Shown one piece after another: positions 29,817 to 39,434 of a DNA stretch of 42,165 nt. Where the stretch lies: NCBI GenBank assembly GCA_937906635.1, contig CALCYP010000037.1, positions 1 through 42,165 of the forward strand. Direction: 5' to 3'. This DNA is from an uncultured bacterium. Its GTDB lineage: Bacteria > Patescibacteriota > Gracilibacteria > Absconditabacterales > Absconditicoccaceae. The first letter of the stretch is position 1. Each line of letters starts with the position of its first letter. The notes below the pieces were generated by a model. That model had not been told where the DNA came from. It saw only the letters and a program-made list of their open reading frames with translations, and made no database searches. A program made the translations under genes and the position numbers.

Positions 29817-31013
29817 ATGACTCTCATTCAAAGATCGTACTTACAAAAATTAATCAATGTAATAGGGACTTCCGATGTAAAAGTAATTACATGAGTTAGA
29901 CGTAGTTGAAAATCTGAATTACTTATCGCTTTTAGAAAATATATAGAAAGTACAATCGGTGATTACAATATCATAGACATTAATTTTAGTGATTATCAAT
30001 TTAAATCGATAAGAAATGCTGATTCATTATATCAATATGTAGAATCAAAATATAATCCCGAAAAACAAAATTTTCTTCTAATTGATGAAGTGCAAATGTG
30101 TGAATGATTTGAAGATGTAATCAATAGTTTTCATAATTCAAAAAAATATGATATTTATCTTACATGATCCAATGCTTTTTTGTCTAGTAGTGATTTAGCA
30201 ACATTATTTATATGAAGATCTTTTGAAATAAGTATATTTCCTTTTTCTTTCCAAGAATTTATTAAATATTTTAGATATGAAGATACAGATTTAGCTTTTT
30301 GAGAATATATAGATAAATGAGGAATGGCATGATCTTATCAATACGAATCCGCAGATGAAAAAAATGATTATATTAAATGAATTTACGAGACATTGATTCG
30401 TAGAGATATTATTGATAAATATCACATAAAATATTGAGAATTATTGGATAATATTACAAAATATCTTATGGACAATATTTCTAATATTACGACAGTTAGA
30501 AAAATAACTAACGAACTAAAATCAAAATGAACACCTATCAACCATAAAACAATTAGTGCATATATTCAATACCTTTGTAATGCATTTATTTTTTACAAAG
30601 TAAAAAGATATGATATTCATTGAAAAAAATATCTTTCTATGCAAGATAAATATTATTTGGTTGATCATAAATTTAAATATGCTATAAATTGAAATAAAGA
30701 TAGAGATATTTGAAGAGTTTACGAAAATATTGTAGCAATAGAACTTTTGAGACGCTGATATGAAATATATGTATGAGTACTTTATAATAAGGAAATAGAT
30801 TTTGTAGCTATGAAAAGAGATGAAGTGTTATACATACAGGTGTCAGACAATATAAGCAATGAAAAAACTTTTGAAAGAGAAACAACCCCATTATTACAAA
30901 TTAGAGATGCTTATCCTAAAATACTTATATCAAGGACAAGACAAACAACTTATCAATATCAATGAATACACATAGTTGACATAGCACAACGATTGTCGGA
31001 TAATAAACAATAA
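29817..31013 (+). CDS. AAA ATPase with DUF4143 domain
   Basis: This 398-residue protein is of the ATP-binding AAA_14/DUF4143 family. Walker A is GVRRSGKS at 26-33, Walker B FLLIDEVQ at about 86-93, followed by IYLTGSNAFLSS and IFPFSFQEFIKY, both hallmark segments. The C-terminal half contains YLCNAFIFYKVKRYD and a late ENIVAIELLRRGYEIYVG region typical of DUF4143, which resembles a nuclease fold. These proteins are widespread and of unknown role, often on mobile or defence regions. It is preceded by two 37-bp palindromes. Confidence 0.9.
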
Positions 31014-31090
31014 TTATCGAAAATTTATATCCTTCGTTTCACTCAGGATGACAGAAAAATCCCCCCTATCCCCCCTTACTAAGGAGGACT
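31014..31090 (+). repeat. GC-rich repeat at the rsmH start
   Basis: CCTTCGTTTCACTCAGGATG followed by ACAGAAAAAT and a CCCCCCTATCCCCCCTTAC run is unlike the A/T background and resembles the other GC-rich dispersed elements in the window (25976, 37195). It either contains, or has pushed into, the start of rsmH. Confidence 0.4.
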
Positions 31091-31980
31091 ATGGTTGCAA
31101 TACAGAAAAGCCGATTCACCATACTCCTGTGATGCTTCAAGAGGTATTAAACTCTCTTCCAGCGAATCCAAAGATAGTAGTAGATTGAACACTCTGACAC
31201 GGCTGACATACGAGTAATATGTTGAGATTTTTTTCTACAATTCAAAAATTATACTGATTCGACTTAGATCCGAATATTTTCAGAGAAACTAAAGAGAAAT
31301 TACAGCCAGAATTTGGAGATAAAATAAGTTTCCAAAACAGATCTTATACTGAAATTCAATCAGTTCTTTGAAATGAAAAAGCGGATTTTGTTTTGGTCGA
31401 TCTGTGAGTAAATTTGGAGCATTTCAAAGATTGAAAACGTGGATTTTCTACCAATATTGATGGAAAATTGGATATGAGATTTGATAATACAAATGGAAAA
31501 TCAGCATATGATATAGTGAATCACTATTCAGCTCCAGAATTGACTAAAATTTTTGAAGATTATGCTGAATTTACTCCAAAAAAATCACAAGAAATTGCAA
31601 AAAAAATCGTTGAAACAAGGAAAAATCAACCAATAGAAACTACATTTGAATTGAAATTCCTCCTAAATGAGCTTGGGCTTGGGCAAAAAGCTTGTGCTGT
31701 GATTTTCCAAGCATTTAGGATTGAAACTAATAAAGAAATCGATAATGTAAAAATATTATTAGGAGAGATTCCTAATATATTGTCTGTATGATGAAGATGT
31801 GGTATCATCACATTTCATAGTCTGGAAGATAGAGTAGTGAAACAGTGATTCAAAGCATTGGCTGAGACTTGAAATTTCTCTTTAGTGTACAAAAAAGCAG
31901 TCCAGCCGACATATCAAGAGATTCAGAGAAATAGACCAAGTAGGAGTGCAAAATACAGAGTAATACAGAGAAACATTTAG
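31048..31980 (+). CDS. rsmH: 16S rRNA (cytosine1402-N4)-methyltransferase RsmH
   Basis: This 310-residue protein is of the MraW/RsmH family, which methylates C1402 of 16S rRNA. Conserved motifs: HHTPVMLQEVL, VVDGTLGHGGHTSNML with TGA glycines, FVLVDLGVNLEHFKD, DMRFDNTNGKSAYDIVN and CGIITFHSLEDRVVKQGFK. The only in-frame ATG before the conserved HTPVML is at 31048. It adds about 23 residues (TEKSPLSPLTKED) translated from a GC-rich repeat, so the true start is uncertain. The AAGGAGG at 31081-31087 precedes an out-of-frame ATG at 31091. The FtsL-like gene follows 13 bases downstream, as in division and cell-wall clusters. Confidence 0.9.
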
Positions 31981-31993
31981 TTAAATTTTATCC

Positions 31994-32368
31994 ATGAAAA
32001 AATTCGCTTTTATATCGACAAATTCAATCAAAGAATATTACAATTTTTTGTTAAATAAAGAAAAATCAAGTAAATATTTATTAGATTTAATAAAAATCTC
32101 TGGAATACTTTTATTTGCGATAATATGCTGACTAATATATTTCCGTTTTATTTCACTATCTTCTACTCAATGATATTGGCTTAGGAGAGCAAATAGTGAT
32201 TTGTCTGCTCTAAACTTTCAATATGAAATAGTAAAAACTGAAATATTAGAAAAAAATCAGCAAAATCGAGCGAATATGTACTGAAATAGTCAAACTAAGA
32301 CAATTGTAGAAATTAATCCAGAATTTGTTGAACTTCCAAAAAATTCAGAATTAACTTACAGTAAATAA
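31994..32368 (+). CDS. FtsL-like single-pass membrane protein
   Basis: This 124-residue protein has a cytoplasmic N-terminal segment, one membrane helix (about residues 36-57, ISGILLFAIICGLIYFRFI) and a C-terminal segment predicted to form a coiled coil (WLRRANSDLSALNFQYEIV). This topology, size and position directly after rsmH match FtsL of the division machinery, whose sequence is poorly conserved. The identification is therefore by position and architecture. A palindromic repeat lies immediately downstream. Confidence 0.6.
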
Positions 32369-32374
32369 GAAAAT

Positions 32375-32480
32375 TTTCTCCTTTTTAAAGGAGGGGGACC
32401 GCTTGCGGTGGAAGATTTTAAAATCCCTCGCCCTCAGCGTAGCTGAGCAAGCTTCGGGCACTCCCTTTAAAAAGGGAGAA
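32375..32480. repeat. REP-like hairpin cluster next to RAYT
   Basis: Four hairpins in 100 bases: CTCCTTTTTAAAGGAG (32378-32393), CCGCTTGCGG (32399-32408), CTCAGC-GTA-GCTGAG (32433-32447) and CTCCCTTTAAAAAGGGAG (32461-32478). The first and last could pair with each other. GC content is above background. It directly abuts the 3' end of the RAYT gene, the usual place for REP sequences mobilised by such enzymes, and could also terminate the rsmH-FtsL transcript. Confidence 0.6.
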
Positions 32481-32483
32481 AAA

Positions 32484-33035
32484 CTAATGCAAATGTTCAT
32501 CTTCCGTGAACATTTTTTTTGAAATTTTTCTATTTTCATTGTAAATTTTTATGTGCATTTGAGTAGAGTAGTCATATCATGTATCAGTCACTTGATGAGC
32601 ACTTGTATATGGCCAATTTTTTATATCTTCAACTAATTCGTGATAAAGTGGATCGTAACTGACACAGCTTTCAATCCTTTCCAAATCATTAGGTTCAATC
32701 AATTTTGCTTTAAATCTTCATTCGAAAACAGGTACTCATCTATTGCTTTCATCTTTAGTTTTCTTTACATACATTGCATAGCTGACCTGGATTTTTCTCA
32801 TGAAATCAGAGAGTTTTAACCCTTTTTCGGTATTCCTTATTACCAAATGGAAATGGTTTGGTACCATAGAATAAGCAGATAATACCAAACTTTTGTATTC
32901 TAATAAGTTTTCTATCACATACAGCATAAATGTCTTGTAATCATCCGCATTTGAAAATAAAACATTACCATTGAATCATTTGTTTGATACCAAGTAATAA
33001 GAATCTTCCAAAAAATCATCACGGTAGTTAGACAT
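32484..33035 (-). CDS. REP-associated tyrosine transposase (RAYT)
   Basis: This 183-residue protein belongs to the Y1/IS200-like superfamily. The metal-binding HUH motif is HFH at 61-63 in YSMVPNHFHLVI, and a catalytic Tyr candidate is at 86 or 89 in KIQVSYAMYVKK. The length and the YYLVSNKGFNGNVLF start match single-copy RAYTs rather than IS200/IS605 elements. These enzymes are thought to mobilise REP palindromes. The gene is intact and flanked by the hairpin cluster at 32375-32480. Confidence 0.88.
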
Positions 33036-33162
33036 TTTAATCTAATATTAGATAAAAAAGTTTACCACTATTTTCATAATAGAGATAAAATGTAAATAAT
33101 CAAGGATAAATTTTCTCCCAAAAAATTTGCATTATTTTTTTTTCTGATTATAATTAATCTAG

Positions 33163-33245
33163 CTAATAGCTAGTAGCATATAGCTGATAGCATATGAAAT
33201 ATAAAAGATTCCATAGCTATTAGCCATTAGCTATCAGCTATAAGC
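33163..33245. repeat. AGCTAATAGC-type palindromic repeat, copy 2
   Basis: Repeated GCTAATAGCTAGTAGC, GCTGATAGC and their complements (GCTATTAGCCATTAGC, GCTATCAGC) make a long imperfect hairpin before the acidic protein gene. A shorter relative is at 13345-13432. Confidence 0.55.
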
Positions 33246-33272
33246 CAATGTTTATATATTAATAAAAATAAA

Positions 33273-34691
33273 ATGGCAGATCAAAATCCACAAGTAAATC
33301 AAAATATAAATAATCCAAATGATAGCGATGAATTGTTTTGATGAAGTGATGATATTTTTGAAAATAGTGACTTATTGCAACCAATTGATTCTGAAATTGC
33401 TACAGCACACGAAGTTGTTAAATCACAAAATGATTTAAATAATTTCAGTTGAGAAGTGAATTCAAATCAAGTGTCAAATGGGCAATCTTTTTGAAATATC
33501 GTAGATGGGCAGCAGACACCACAATCTTTAGCCACGCAACAATCTGAGGCTATTGCAAGTGATGATCTTTTTGAAGAAACAAAACCTGTACAAAAAGAAT
33601 CAAGCGACAACTTTGATGGCTTGTATGATGAGACGTCACAAGAAAATCAAAGCCAAAATAATGATGTTCCTGTAAATGATGATATTTTTGAGCAAGAGCC
33701 TGCTGTTGAAGAAAAGTTTGATGAAATTCCAGAAATCGATGATATTGCTCAAGTAGATGAACCACAAAGTAATATTCAACCTGAAGCTGAAAGGCAGCCA
33801 GAAGTAGAGCAACCAGAAATCGTTGAAACTCCAGAGATAGTGGAAAATTCAAACTCAGAAAATATTCAAGACAATCCAGACACACAAACAGAAGATGATG
33901 ATATATATGATGATATCGATGATTTAAATGATATTGAAGATTTGGATGATATTGATGTTGATGATGTTGATGAAGTAAAAGATTTTAAAGAAAATAATGA
34001 AGAATGAATAATAAATGATGGAAATAATGAGGTAATAGAAAATGTGGTGCAAAAAAATGATGAAGAAGATGAAGATACTGAAAGATGATTTGTACAAAAT
34101 AATGAAAAAGTTGAAGAAGAAAATGACGATACCACATATGTTGAAGAAGAAAATGATGAAGATAATCAAGAGTCATCAGATGATGATATTGAAAATAGTG
34201 CAATTCAAGATTACGAAAAATATGATCCAAATCTGTTTAAGACAGATGTCCAAAAGAAGTATTGAGAATTACAGTGGAAATCAGAAAAAATTCATGAATT
34301 GGTTTGAAAAGACCAAGATGTATGATTTGATCTATTATGATGAAATGATGATAGACAAAAAATTATTTATAAAATTACTTCATGAAGTGACTATGTTGAA
34401 ATAGAAAAAGAAGAATTAAATAAAGCTGATGAATCTACAGTAACCAATGTTTTAGCTTTTGAATTGAGCGAAGATATAGAGCAAAATATGTCGTTGCAAT
34501 TATATGTAAATGATATTGAGCTGTATGATGAAATCAGAGATTTACAAAATGATCAAAATAAGAAAATGCAAGTTTTGGAAAAAATGAATAAATTTATTTT
34601 CTTATTAGATGAAGAATATAAAAAAATTCAGAAATATAAAAAAGAAAAAGAGGAAAGAAATGCTGTAAAATGAGTTTTTAGAAATTTCTAG
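33273..34691 (+). CDS. Acidic low-complexity protein
   Basis: This 472-residue protein of no recognised family begins MADQNPQVNQNINNPNDSDE. Residues 1-320 are Asp/Glu/Asn/Gln-rich and probably disordered, with long Asp-Asp/Glu runs at about 205-320 (DDIDDLNDIEDLDDID). Residues about 320-472 are more ordered and end in a Lys/Glu helix (KKIQKYKKEKEERN). There is no signal peptide or membrane segment. Recurrent DDIFE-like motifs (ELFGGSDDIFEN, DDLFEE, DDIFEQ) could be short linear binding motifs. Position between RAYT and murB gives no clue to function. Base composition is skewed by GAT/GAA codons but the frame is open throughout. Confidence 0.75.
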
Positions 34692-34789
34692 TGTAGAAAA
34701 ATATTTTATTGCAGTCAAGACGAATTTATCTGTTGAATAGCTGTATTTTTTTGCTATAAATATAATGTTTATCAGATAAATAAATTCCA

Positions 34790-35821
34790 ATGGAAATATT
34801 AGAAAATGTAAATTTGAAAGAGTATAATACATTTATGCTTCCAAGTATCGCAAGGTATTTCGTGGAAATAAATAAAGTAGAAGATATCCAAGAACTTATT
34901 AATTCAAATATCTACAAAAATATTCAAAAAAAATACTTTCTTTGATTGTGAGCAAACACAATCTTTACCAAAGATTTTGAGTGATTGATAATAAAAATTA
35001 ATATTAAATGAAAAGAAATATTAGAATCTGATGATGAGATACTGATTAAAGTCTGATCTGGAGAAATTCGATATGATTTTGTTATTCGATGTGCAGAAAA
35101 CAATTTCGTTTGAATGGAAAATTTAGCACATATTCCCAGCAGTGTCGGAGCGTCAGCAGTCCAAAATATTTGAGCATATTGAGTAGAGGCAAAAGATGTT
35201 ATATATGAAGTGGAATGAATCAATCTAATCACATGAAAAACAAAAATCTTAAAAAATTCAGATTGTAATTTTTGATATCGTGATAGCATATTCAAACACG
35301 ACTTAAAAGACAATTTTTTGATAACATATGTTACTTATAGATTTAAAAAACATTCAGAGAATTATAGCTTCAATACTGAATATGCTGGTATCAGCGAAAA
35401 AATTGCAGAATTGTGATTCAATTCAGAAAAAATTAAGCCGATAGAATTTGTACAAGTAATTACAGAAATTAGAAAATGAAAACTACCAGATTGGCACGAA
35501 ATTTGAACAGCATGAAGTTTTTTCAAAAATCCAGTAATTCCTATCCAACAACGAGATAATTTACAGCAAGAATTTTCAGAATTAAAATGATTTGAAGTAG
35601 AAGAGTGAATAAAACTCTCTGCATGACAACTTATCGATATGTGTGGATTCAAGTGAAAATCAAACTGAAAAGTTTGAACTTACAAGACGCATGCATTAAT
35701 TTTGATAAATGAATGAAATGCAGAATGACAAGATGTTATCAGCTTTTCAAAAGAGATTCAAGATTCTGTTCAAAATAAATTTTGAGTAAAAATCGAACCA
35801 GAGGCTATTTTTGTTGAGTAA
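34790..35821 (+). CDS. murB: UDP-N-acetylenolpyruvoylglucosamine reductase MurB
   Basis: This 343-residue flavoenzyme reduces UDP-GlcNAc-enolpyruvate to UDP-MurNAc in peptidoglycan synthesis. It matches the long (type I) MurB form: KEYNTFMLPSIARYFVEI, the FAD loop LGLGANTIF, MENLAHIPSSVGASAVQNIG, YRDSIFKHDLKDNFLIT with the conserved Tyr-Arg, GSFFKNPVI (catalytic Ser) and the C-terminal EPEAIFVE. The Glu near the end completes the active site. The first in-frame ATG is used; an earlier ATG meets TAA after three codons. A bidirectional terminator follows. Confidence 0.95.
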
Positions 35822-35835
35822 ATAAACTTTTTTTT

Positions 35836-35866
35836 ACAAAAAAAGCCACATTTGTGGCTTTTTATT
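35836..35866. terminator. Bidirectional intrinsic terminator
   Basis: AAAAAAAGCCACA and TGTGGCTTTTT form a hairpin flanked by A and T runs. It serves murB from the left and the lipoprotein gene from the right. Confidence 0.8.
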
Positions 35867-35886
35867 TATGTTACTAAATAACTAAT

Positions 35887-36540
35887 CTATTCAACAGTAT
35901 TCTCAACAACATCTTCTTCAATAGCTTCATTTGAATTATCTTCTTCATTGTTTTCTTCATTGTTTTCTTCATTGTTTTCTTCTAAACTCTCGTTATTATC
36001 CTCATATTCAATTTCCCAATTTTCTTCATCTACATATTCATCATCTACATATTCGTCACCATAATCTAACCATTCATCCATAGATGTAAATTCTATATTT
36101 GTTGGTAAATCAAATACAGAATCGCTTTTAACTCATTTTGCACATTTTACACTTGTGTTTTCATCAACTTCATCAAATCCAGCCAATTCTTCATCTATAT
36201 CTATATCATATGATACAGACATTCCAACTCATTCTCCATAAATACTTCCCCAGACATACATTTTTCCATCTTTTGCTACTGTGTACATGGTAGCATCTTC
36301 TCCATCTACAGTACTTTTTGTTATCTGGCTTATCATACCATCTTTTATGTACATAGTAGATAATCCTTGTTCTTCTCAGTCAGAATAGGTTAGATCGCAT
36401 GTAATGGCATGTGTGTCGTTATACATGGAGAGCATGTCTTCGCTACTTGTAATAGTAACAGAATTATTAGATGTATTATTACATCCAGCTAATAAAACCA
36501 CACCCAAAGATAGGGCAGAAAATAATCATAATTTTTTCAT
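35887..36540 (-). CDS. Acidic lipoprotein
   Basis: This 217-residue lipoprotein has signal KKLGLFSALSLGVVLLAGC. The middle part is a small beta-rich domain (LSTMYIKDGMISQITKS, MYTVAKDGKMYVWG). The last 60 residues are strongly acidic with a tandem repeat ENNEENNEENNEEDN, a likely slippage product. I do not recognise the family. The same type of lipoprotein follows upstream (36658-37167), each with its own gap, so these may be paralogous surface proteins. Confidence 0.78.
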
Positions 36541-36657
36541 AATTACAAAACATTACAAAATAAAAAGTTTTTCACAAGATTTATTATCAAAATTTGATAC
36601 AATTGCAAGTGAAAGTTAAGGTTTTTTTAAAATAAAATCAAAAACTTAATCCATTAA

Positions 36658-37167
36658 CTACATTGCTATTGCTCTCCACATAAATTTATCTCAATTCAAA
36701 GTGGTGATTATCATGGTTTTTCATCAATCTTCATTTACTATTATGCTATAATTTCATCCATCAATATGAAAAGCGTCTTCCAAATCCATAGATTCTCATT
36801 CACAAGCCATCAAAGTTTGTAATAGAGACACAATGATTATTCATTCTTCATCATCTCAATCAAAAACTACATCTCATCACATGTTATTACAAAATTTCGT
36901 ATACAATTTTCAGTCATTCGTAATAGTCATACCGTAATCTCAATCCACTTCTTTTCAGTTAAAAGCCAATAAATTCCATTTTTCTCAATCAATAATTTCT
37001 TCTTCCTCTTTTTCAACAATTTCTTCCTCCATATTCTCAGGTCCTTTTACAACTACATTTTCTTCATCAATTATTTCCACTTCTGTATTTTCCTGTGCTT
37101 TATTCATACATCCAGTTAGCAAAATTACACTCAAAGCAAGAGTAGAAACTAATCATAATCTTTTCAT
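36658..37167 (-). CDS. Lipoprotein with META/HslJ-like domain
   Basis: This 169-residue lipoprotein has signal KRLGLVSTLALSVILLTGC, a Glu-rich linker (about 25-60), then a domain resembling META/HslJ: EKWNLLAFNGKEVDGDYG, KFCNNMGGDVVF and LLQTLMACEGESMDLEDAF, with the conserved Cys-Asn and the Ala-Cys near a Glu pair. HslJ domains are linked to stress resistance in the envelope; the exact role is unknown. It is separated from the next gene by a GC-rich repeat. Confidence 0.72.
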
Positions 37168-37194
37168 AATAATATTTATTACTTTGTAAAAAAT

Positions 37195-37300
37195 CACCCC
37201 TACCCCCTCTTTGATAAAGAGGGGGAACATCCCCTTCCTGACTTGCCGAAGGCAATCCCGACTTCAGCGGGGAAGGAAGGGGCTTGGGGATGATTTAAAA
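37195..37300. repeat. CCCCTTCC-type palindromic element
   Basis: Nested palindromes: ATCACCCC against GGGGATGAT at the ends, CCCCCTCTTTGATAAAGAGGGGG (37203-37225), and CCCCTTCC against GGAAGGGG around a short GC-rich core. It ends one base before the enolase stop codon. Related to the element at 25976-26090. Confidence 0.55.
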
Positions 37301-38557
37301 TTATTTTTTTCCATATTGAGCTTTGTCTCCCAATTTTTCTTCGATTCTCATTAATTGATTGTATTTAGCTATCCTATCAGTCCTACTTGCAGATCCTGTT
37401 TTGATGAATCCAGTATTCATAGCTACAGCTAAATCAGCAATGAAAGTATCCTCTGTCTCTCCAGATCTATGAGAAACTATAGCTCTCATTCCATGTTCGT
37501 GTGCTAAATTGATTGCATCGATAGTTTCACTCACTGATCCGATTTGATTCAATTTAATCAAGATTGAATTTGCTAAATTTTGATCAATTCACATTTGCAA
37601 TCTCTCGATATTTGTCACAAACAAATCATCTCATACCAACATTATCTTGTCTCAAAGTCTGCTGTTCATTTCTTTCCATCATTCAAAATCGTCTTCAGCC
37701 ATTCCATCTTCTATAGATATAATAGGATACTTATTACACCAATCTTCAAACAATCCACATAGTTCGCTTGCATTGAATTTTCTTCATTCTCCGGCTAAAT
37801 TGTAAACTCCATCTTCATAGAATTCAGAAGATGCTACATCCAATGCTAATTTGATTTTTCATGTATATCATGCTTTTTCTATAGCTTCTACTATCACTTG
37901 CAAAGCTTCTTCGTTACTTCATAAATTTGGAGCAAATCATCATTCATCTCATACTGAGGTTGCAAGTCATCTTGCTTTCAAAATTGCTTTCAAATTATGA
38001 AACACTTCAGCTCCATATCTCAGTCATTCGCGGAAATTTGGTGCTCAAACTGGTACTACCATAAATTCTTGGATATCAACATTATTGTCTGCATGAGATC
38101 ATCCATTCAAGATATTCATCATAGGATAAGGTAAAATATGTCATTTTCACTCTCCTACATAATCATATATCGCTTTGTTTTCACTCTTTGCACAAGCTAC
38201 TACAAATGCCATACTTACTCACAAAATTGCATTTGCACCAAATTTACTCTTGTTCTTTGTTCAGTCTAATTCTATCAATAATTTGTCCAATTCTCTATAA
38301 TTTGCAAAAGATTTTCATTCAATTGCAGCTTTGATGTCTGTGTTTACATTTTTTACAGCAGTCAAAGTACCTTTTCCCAAGTACCTAGATTTATCTCAAT
38401 CTCTCAATTCCAAAGCTTCATGTACTCATGTACTAGCTCCAGATGGTACTATAGCTCTACCAAAACTTCAGTCAGCTAAAGTTAATTCTACTTCTACAGT
38501 TGGATTTCATCTACTATCCAAAACTTCTCTTGCATATACGCTTTTAATTTCAGCCAT
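37301..38557 (-). CDS. eno: Enolase
   Basis: This 418-residue enolase converts 2-phosphoglycerate to phosphoenolpyruvate in glycolysis. Conserved segments: VLDSRGNPTVEVEL, IVPSGASTG, MMNILNGGSHADNNVDIQEFM, VGDEGGFAPNL, YPIISIEDGMAEDDF, LVGDDLFVTN, ILIKLNQIGSVSET and SHRSGETEDTFIADLAVA, so all catalytic Glu, Lys, His and Mg-binding Asp/Glu are present. Length is normal. Many active-site glycines are TGA codons. It is a sound marker of the recoded code. Confidence 0.96.
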
Positions 38558-38645
38558 GATTTTTTTCTTGTAATAAACTAAAATTTTGAATATTCATTTT
38601 ATTATTTTGTGTTTATATTTCAAACACAATGATGTTTAATTATGC

Positions 38646-38673
38646 TTGACATTTATTGGTGTTTTATTATAAT
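38646..38673 (+). promoter_or_regulatory. Promoter of the small membrane protein
   Basis: A consensus -35 TTGACA (38646-38651) and -10 TATAAT (38668-38673) are separated by 16 bases, about 45 bases upstream of the ATG at 38719. It is one of the few perfect sigma-70-like promoters in the window. Confidence 0.75.
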
Positions 38674-38718
38674 TATATTAGTAAATAAAACATTAAACTA
38701 ATAAAATTCATTAAAACT

Positions 38719-39000
38719 ATGGACTTCTTCAAACTTTATTTGGCGATTGTTTTCGCTATTGCTGGAATCGTGTTTTTTGTTACCACATACACGTGGAATA
38801 AAGACATTGTCACAAACAAGTTGCCACTTGGTTGGTGGCTCGTAGCAGTTGGACTCGTCCAATTTATGGTTGGACTTGGAATAGCTTTGCTGTATTTCCC
38901 AAAAATTGGTGAAAACATGACAATCTGTATCACATCAGTAATTCTTTTCATTTTATCATTTTTGCTGTGGTGCTACAGTGCTATTAATCACAGTAACTAA
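38719..39000 (+). CDS. Small three-helix membrane protein, no TGA codons
   Basis: This 93-residue protein has three membrane helices (LYLAIVFAIAGIVFFV, WWLVAVGLVQFMVGLGIALL, ITSVILFILSFLLWCY). I do not recognise a family. Unlike most genes here, all six glycines use GGA/GGT and none uses TGA, and GTC/CTC/CTG codons are more frequent. This may mean recent acquisition from a standard-code donor, or high expression. It has its own consensus promoter and an intrinsic terminator, so it is an independent unit. Confidence 0.75.
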   Translation: MDFFKLYLAIVFAIAGIVFFVTTYTWNKDIVTNKLPLGWWLVAVGLVQFMVGLGIALLYFPKIGENMTICITSVILFILSFLLWCYSAINHSN

Positions 39001-39017
39001 GATGAATGGAAAATTCA

Positions 39018-39048
39018 AAGCTTCTCCTGGTTTTCAAGAGGAGCTTTT
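39018..39048 (+). terminator. Intrinsic terminator of the small membrane protein gene
   Basis: AAGCTTCTCCT and AGGAGCTTTT form a hairpin around a 10-base loop, ending in a short T run, 17 bases after the stop codon. Confidence 0.75.
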
Positions 39049-39065
39049 CGTATTATAAACTTTTT

Positions 39066-39251
39066 CTATTTTCTGATCATCATTGTATGAATTACTCATT
39101 GATTTGGAATATTCATTTTTGGTGTATTACATTGATGTGCTAAAATCACACAAGATAAAATAATATTCACAATAATCAAAATTCATACGATTATGAGTGT
39201 GGTAAAGTACTTGTCCTTAAACCAATTTTTTGTATCAACTTCAAATTTCAT
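39066..39251 (-). CDS. Small single-pass membrane protein
   Basis: This 61-residue protein reads MKFEVDTKNWFKDKYFTTL then a hydrophobic helix (IIVGILIIVNIILSCVILA) and a polar tail. Two TGA codons are read through as Gly. It has no recognised family. It is short but has the start, topology and codon use of a real gene. Confidence 0.5.
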
Positions 39252-39330
39252 GATAATTTTTTTAAAATATAAAATTGTAATTATATTATAGTCATCTACC
39301 TTAAATTAATCTTAAAACAAATAATGTTTC

Positions 39331-39423
39331 TATCGTTCTGAGTACTGCGCCCAGCTTCAGCAGGGTAGCGAAGAATCTAAAAAAATAAGATTCTTAGTTC
39401 CGTTACACTACATTCAGAATGAT
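39331..39423. repeat. Dispersed TTCTGAG/AAGAATCT repeat hairpin
   Basis: ATCGTTCTGAG near the left end pairs with TTCAGAATGAT at the right, and AGAATCT (39371-39378) pairs with AGATTCT (39387-39393). The left half matches the repeat embedded in the large membrane protein at 19974-20020. It sits just downstream of the CDF transporter stop codon. Confidence 0.55.
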
Positions 39424-39434
39424 AATATTGATGT

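Noticed and set aside
31091..31150. ATG at 31091 with AAGGAGG upstream as rsmH start
   Set aside because: This frame runs to a TAA within about 20 codons (TGA read as Gly) and is out of frame with the conserved HTPVML segment.
33550..34230. Several overlapping reverse-strand frames over the acidic protein gene
   Set aside because: They are shadows of the Asp/Glu-rich forward gene: GAT/GAA codons give open His/Ser/Phe-rich frames on the opposite strand without protein-like features.
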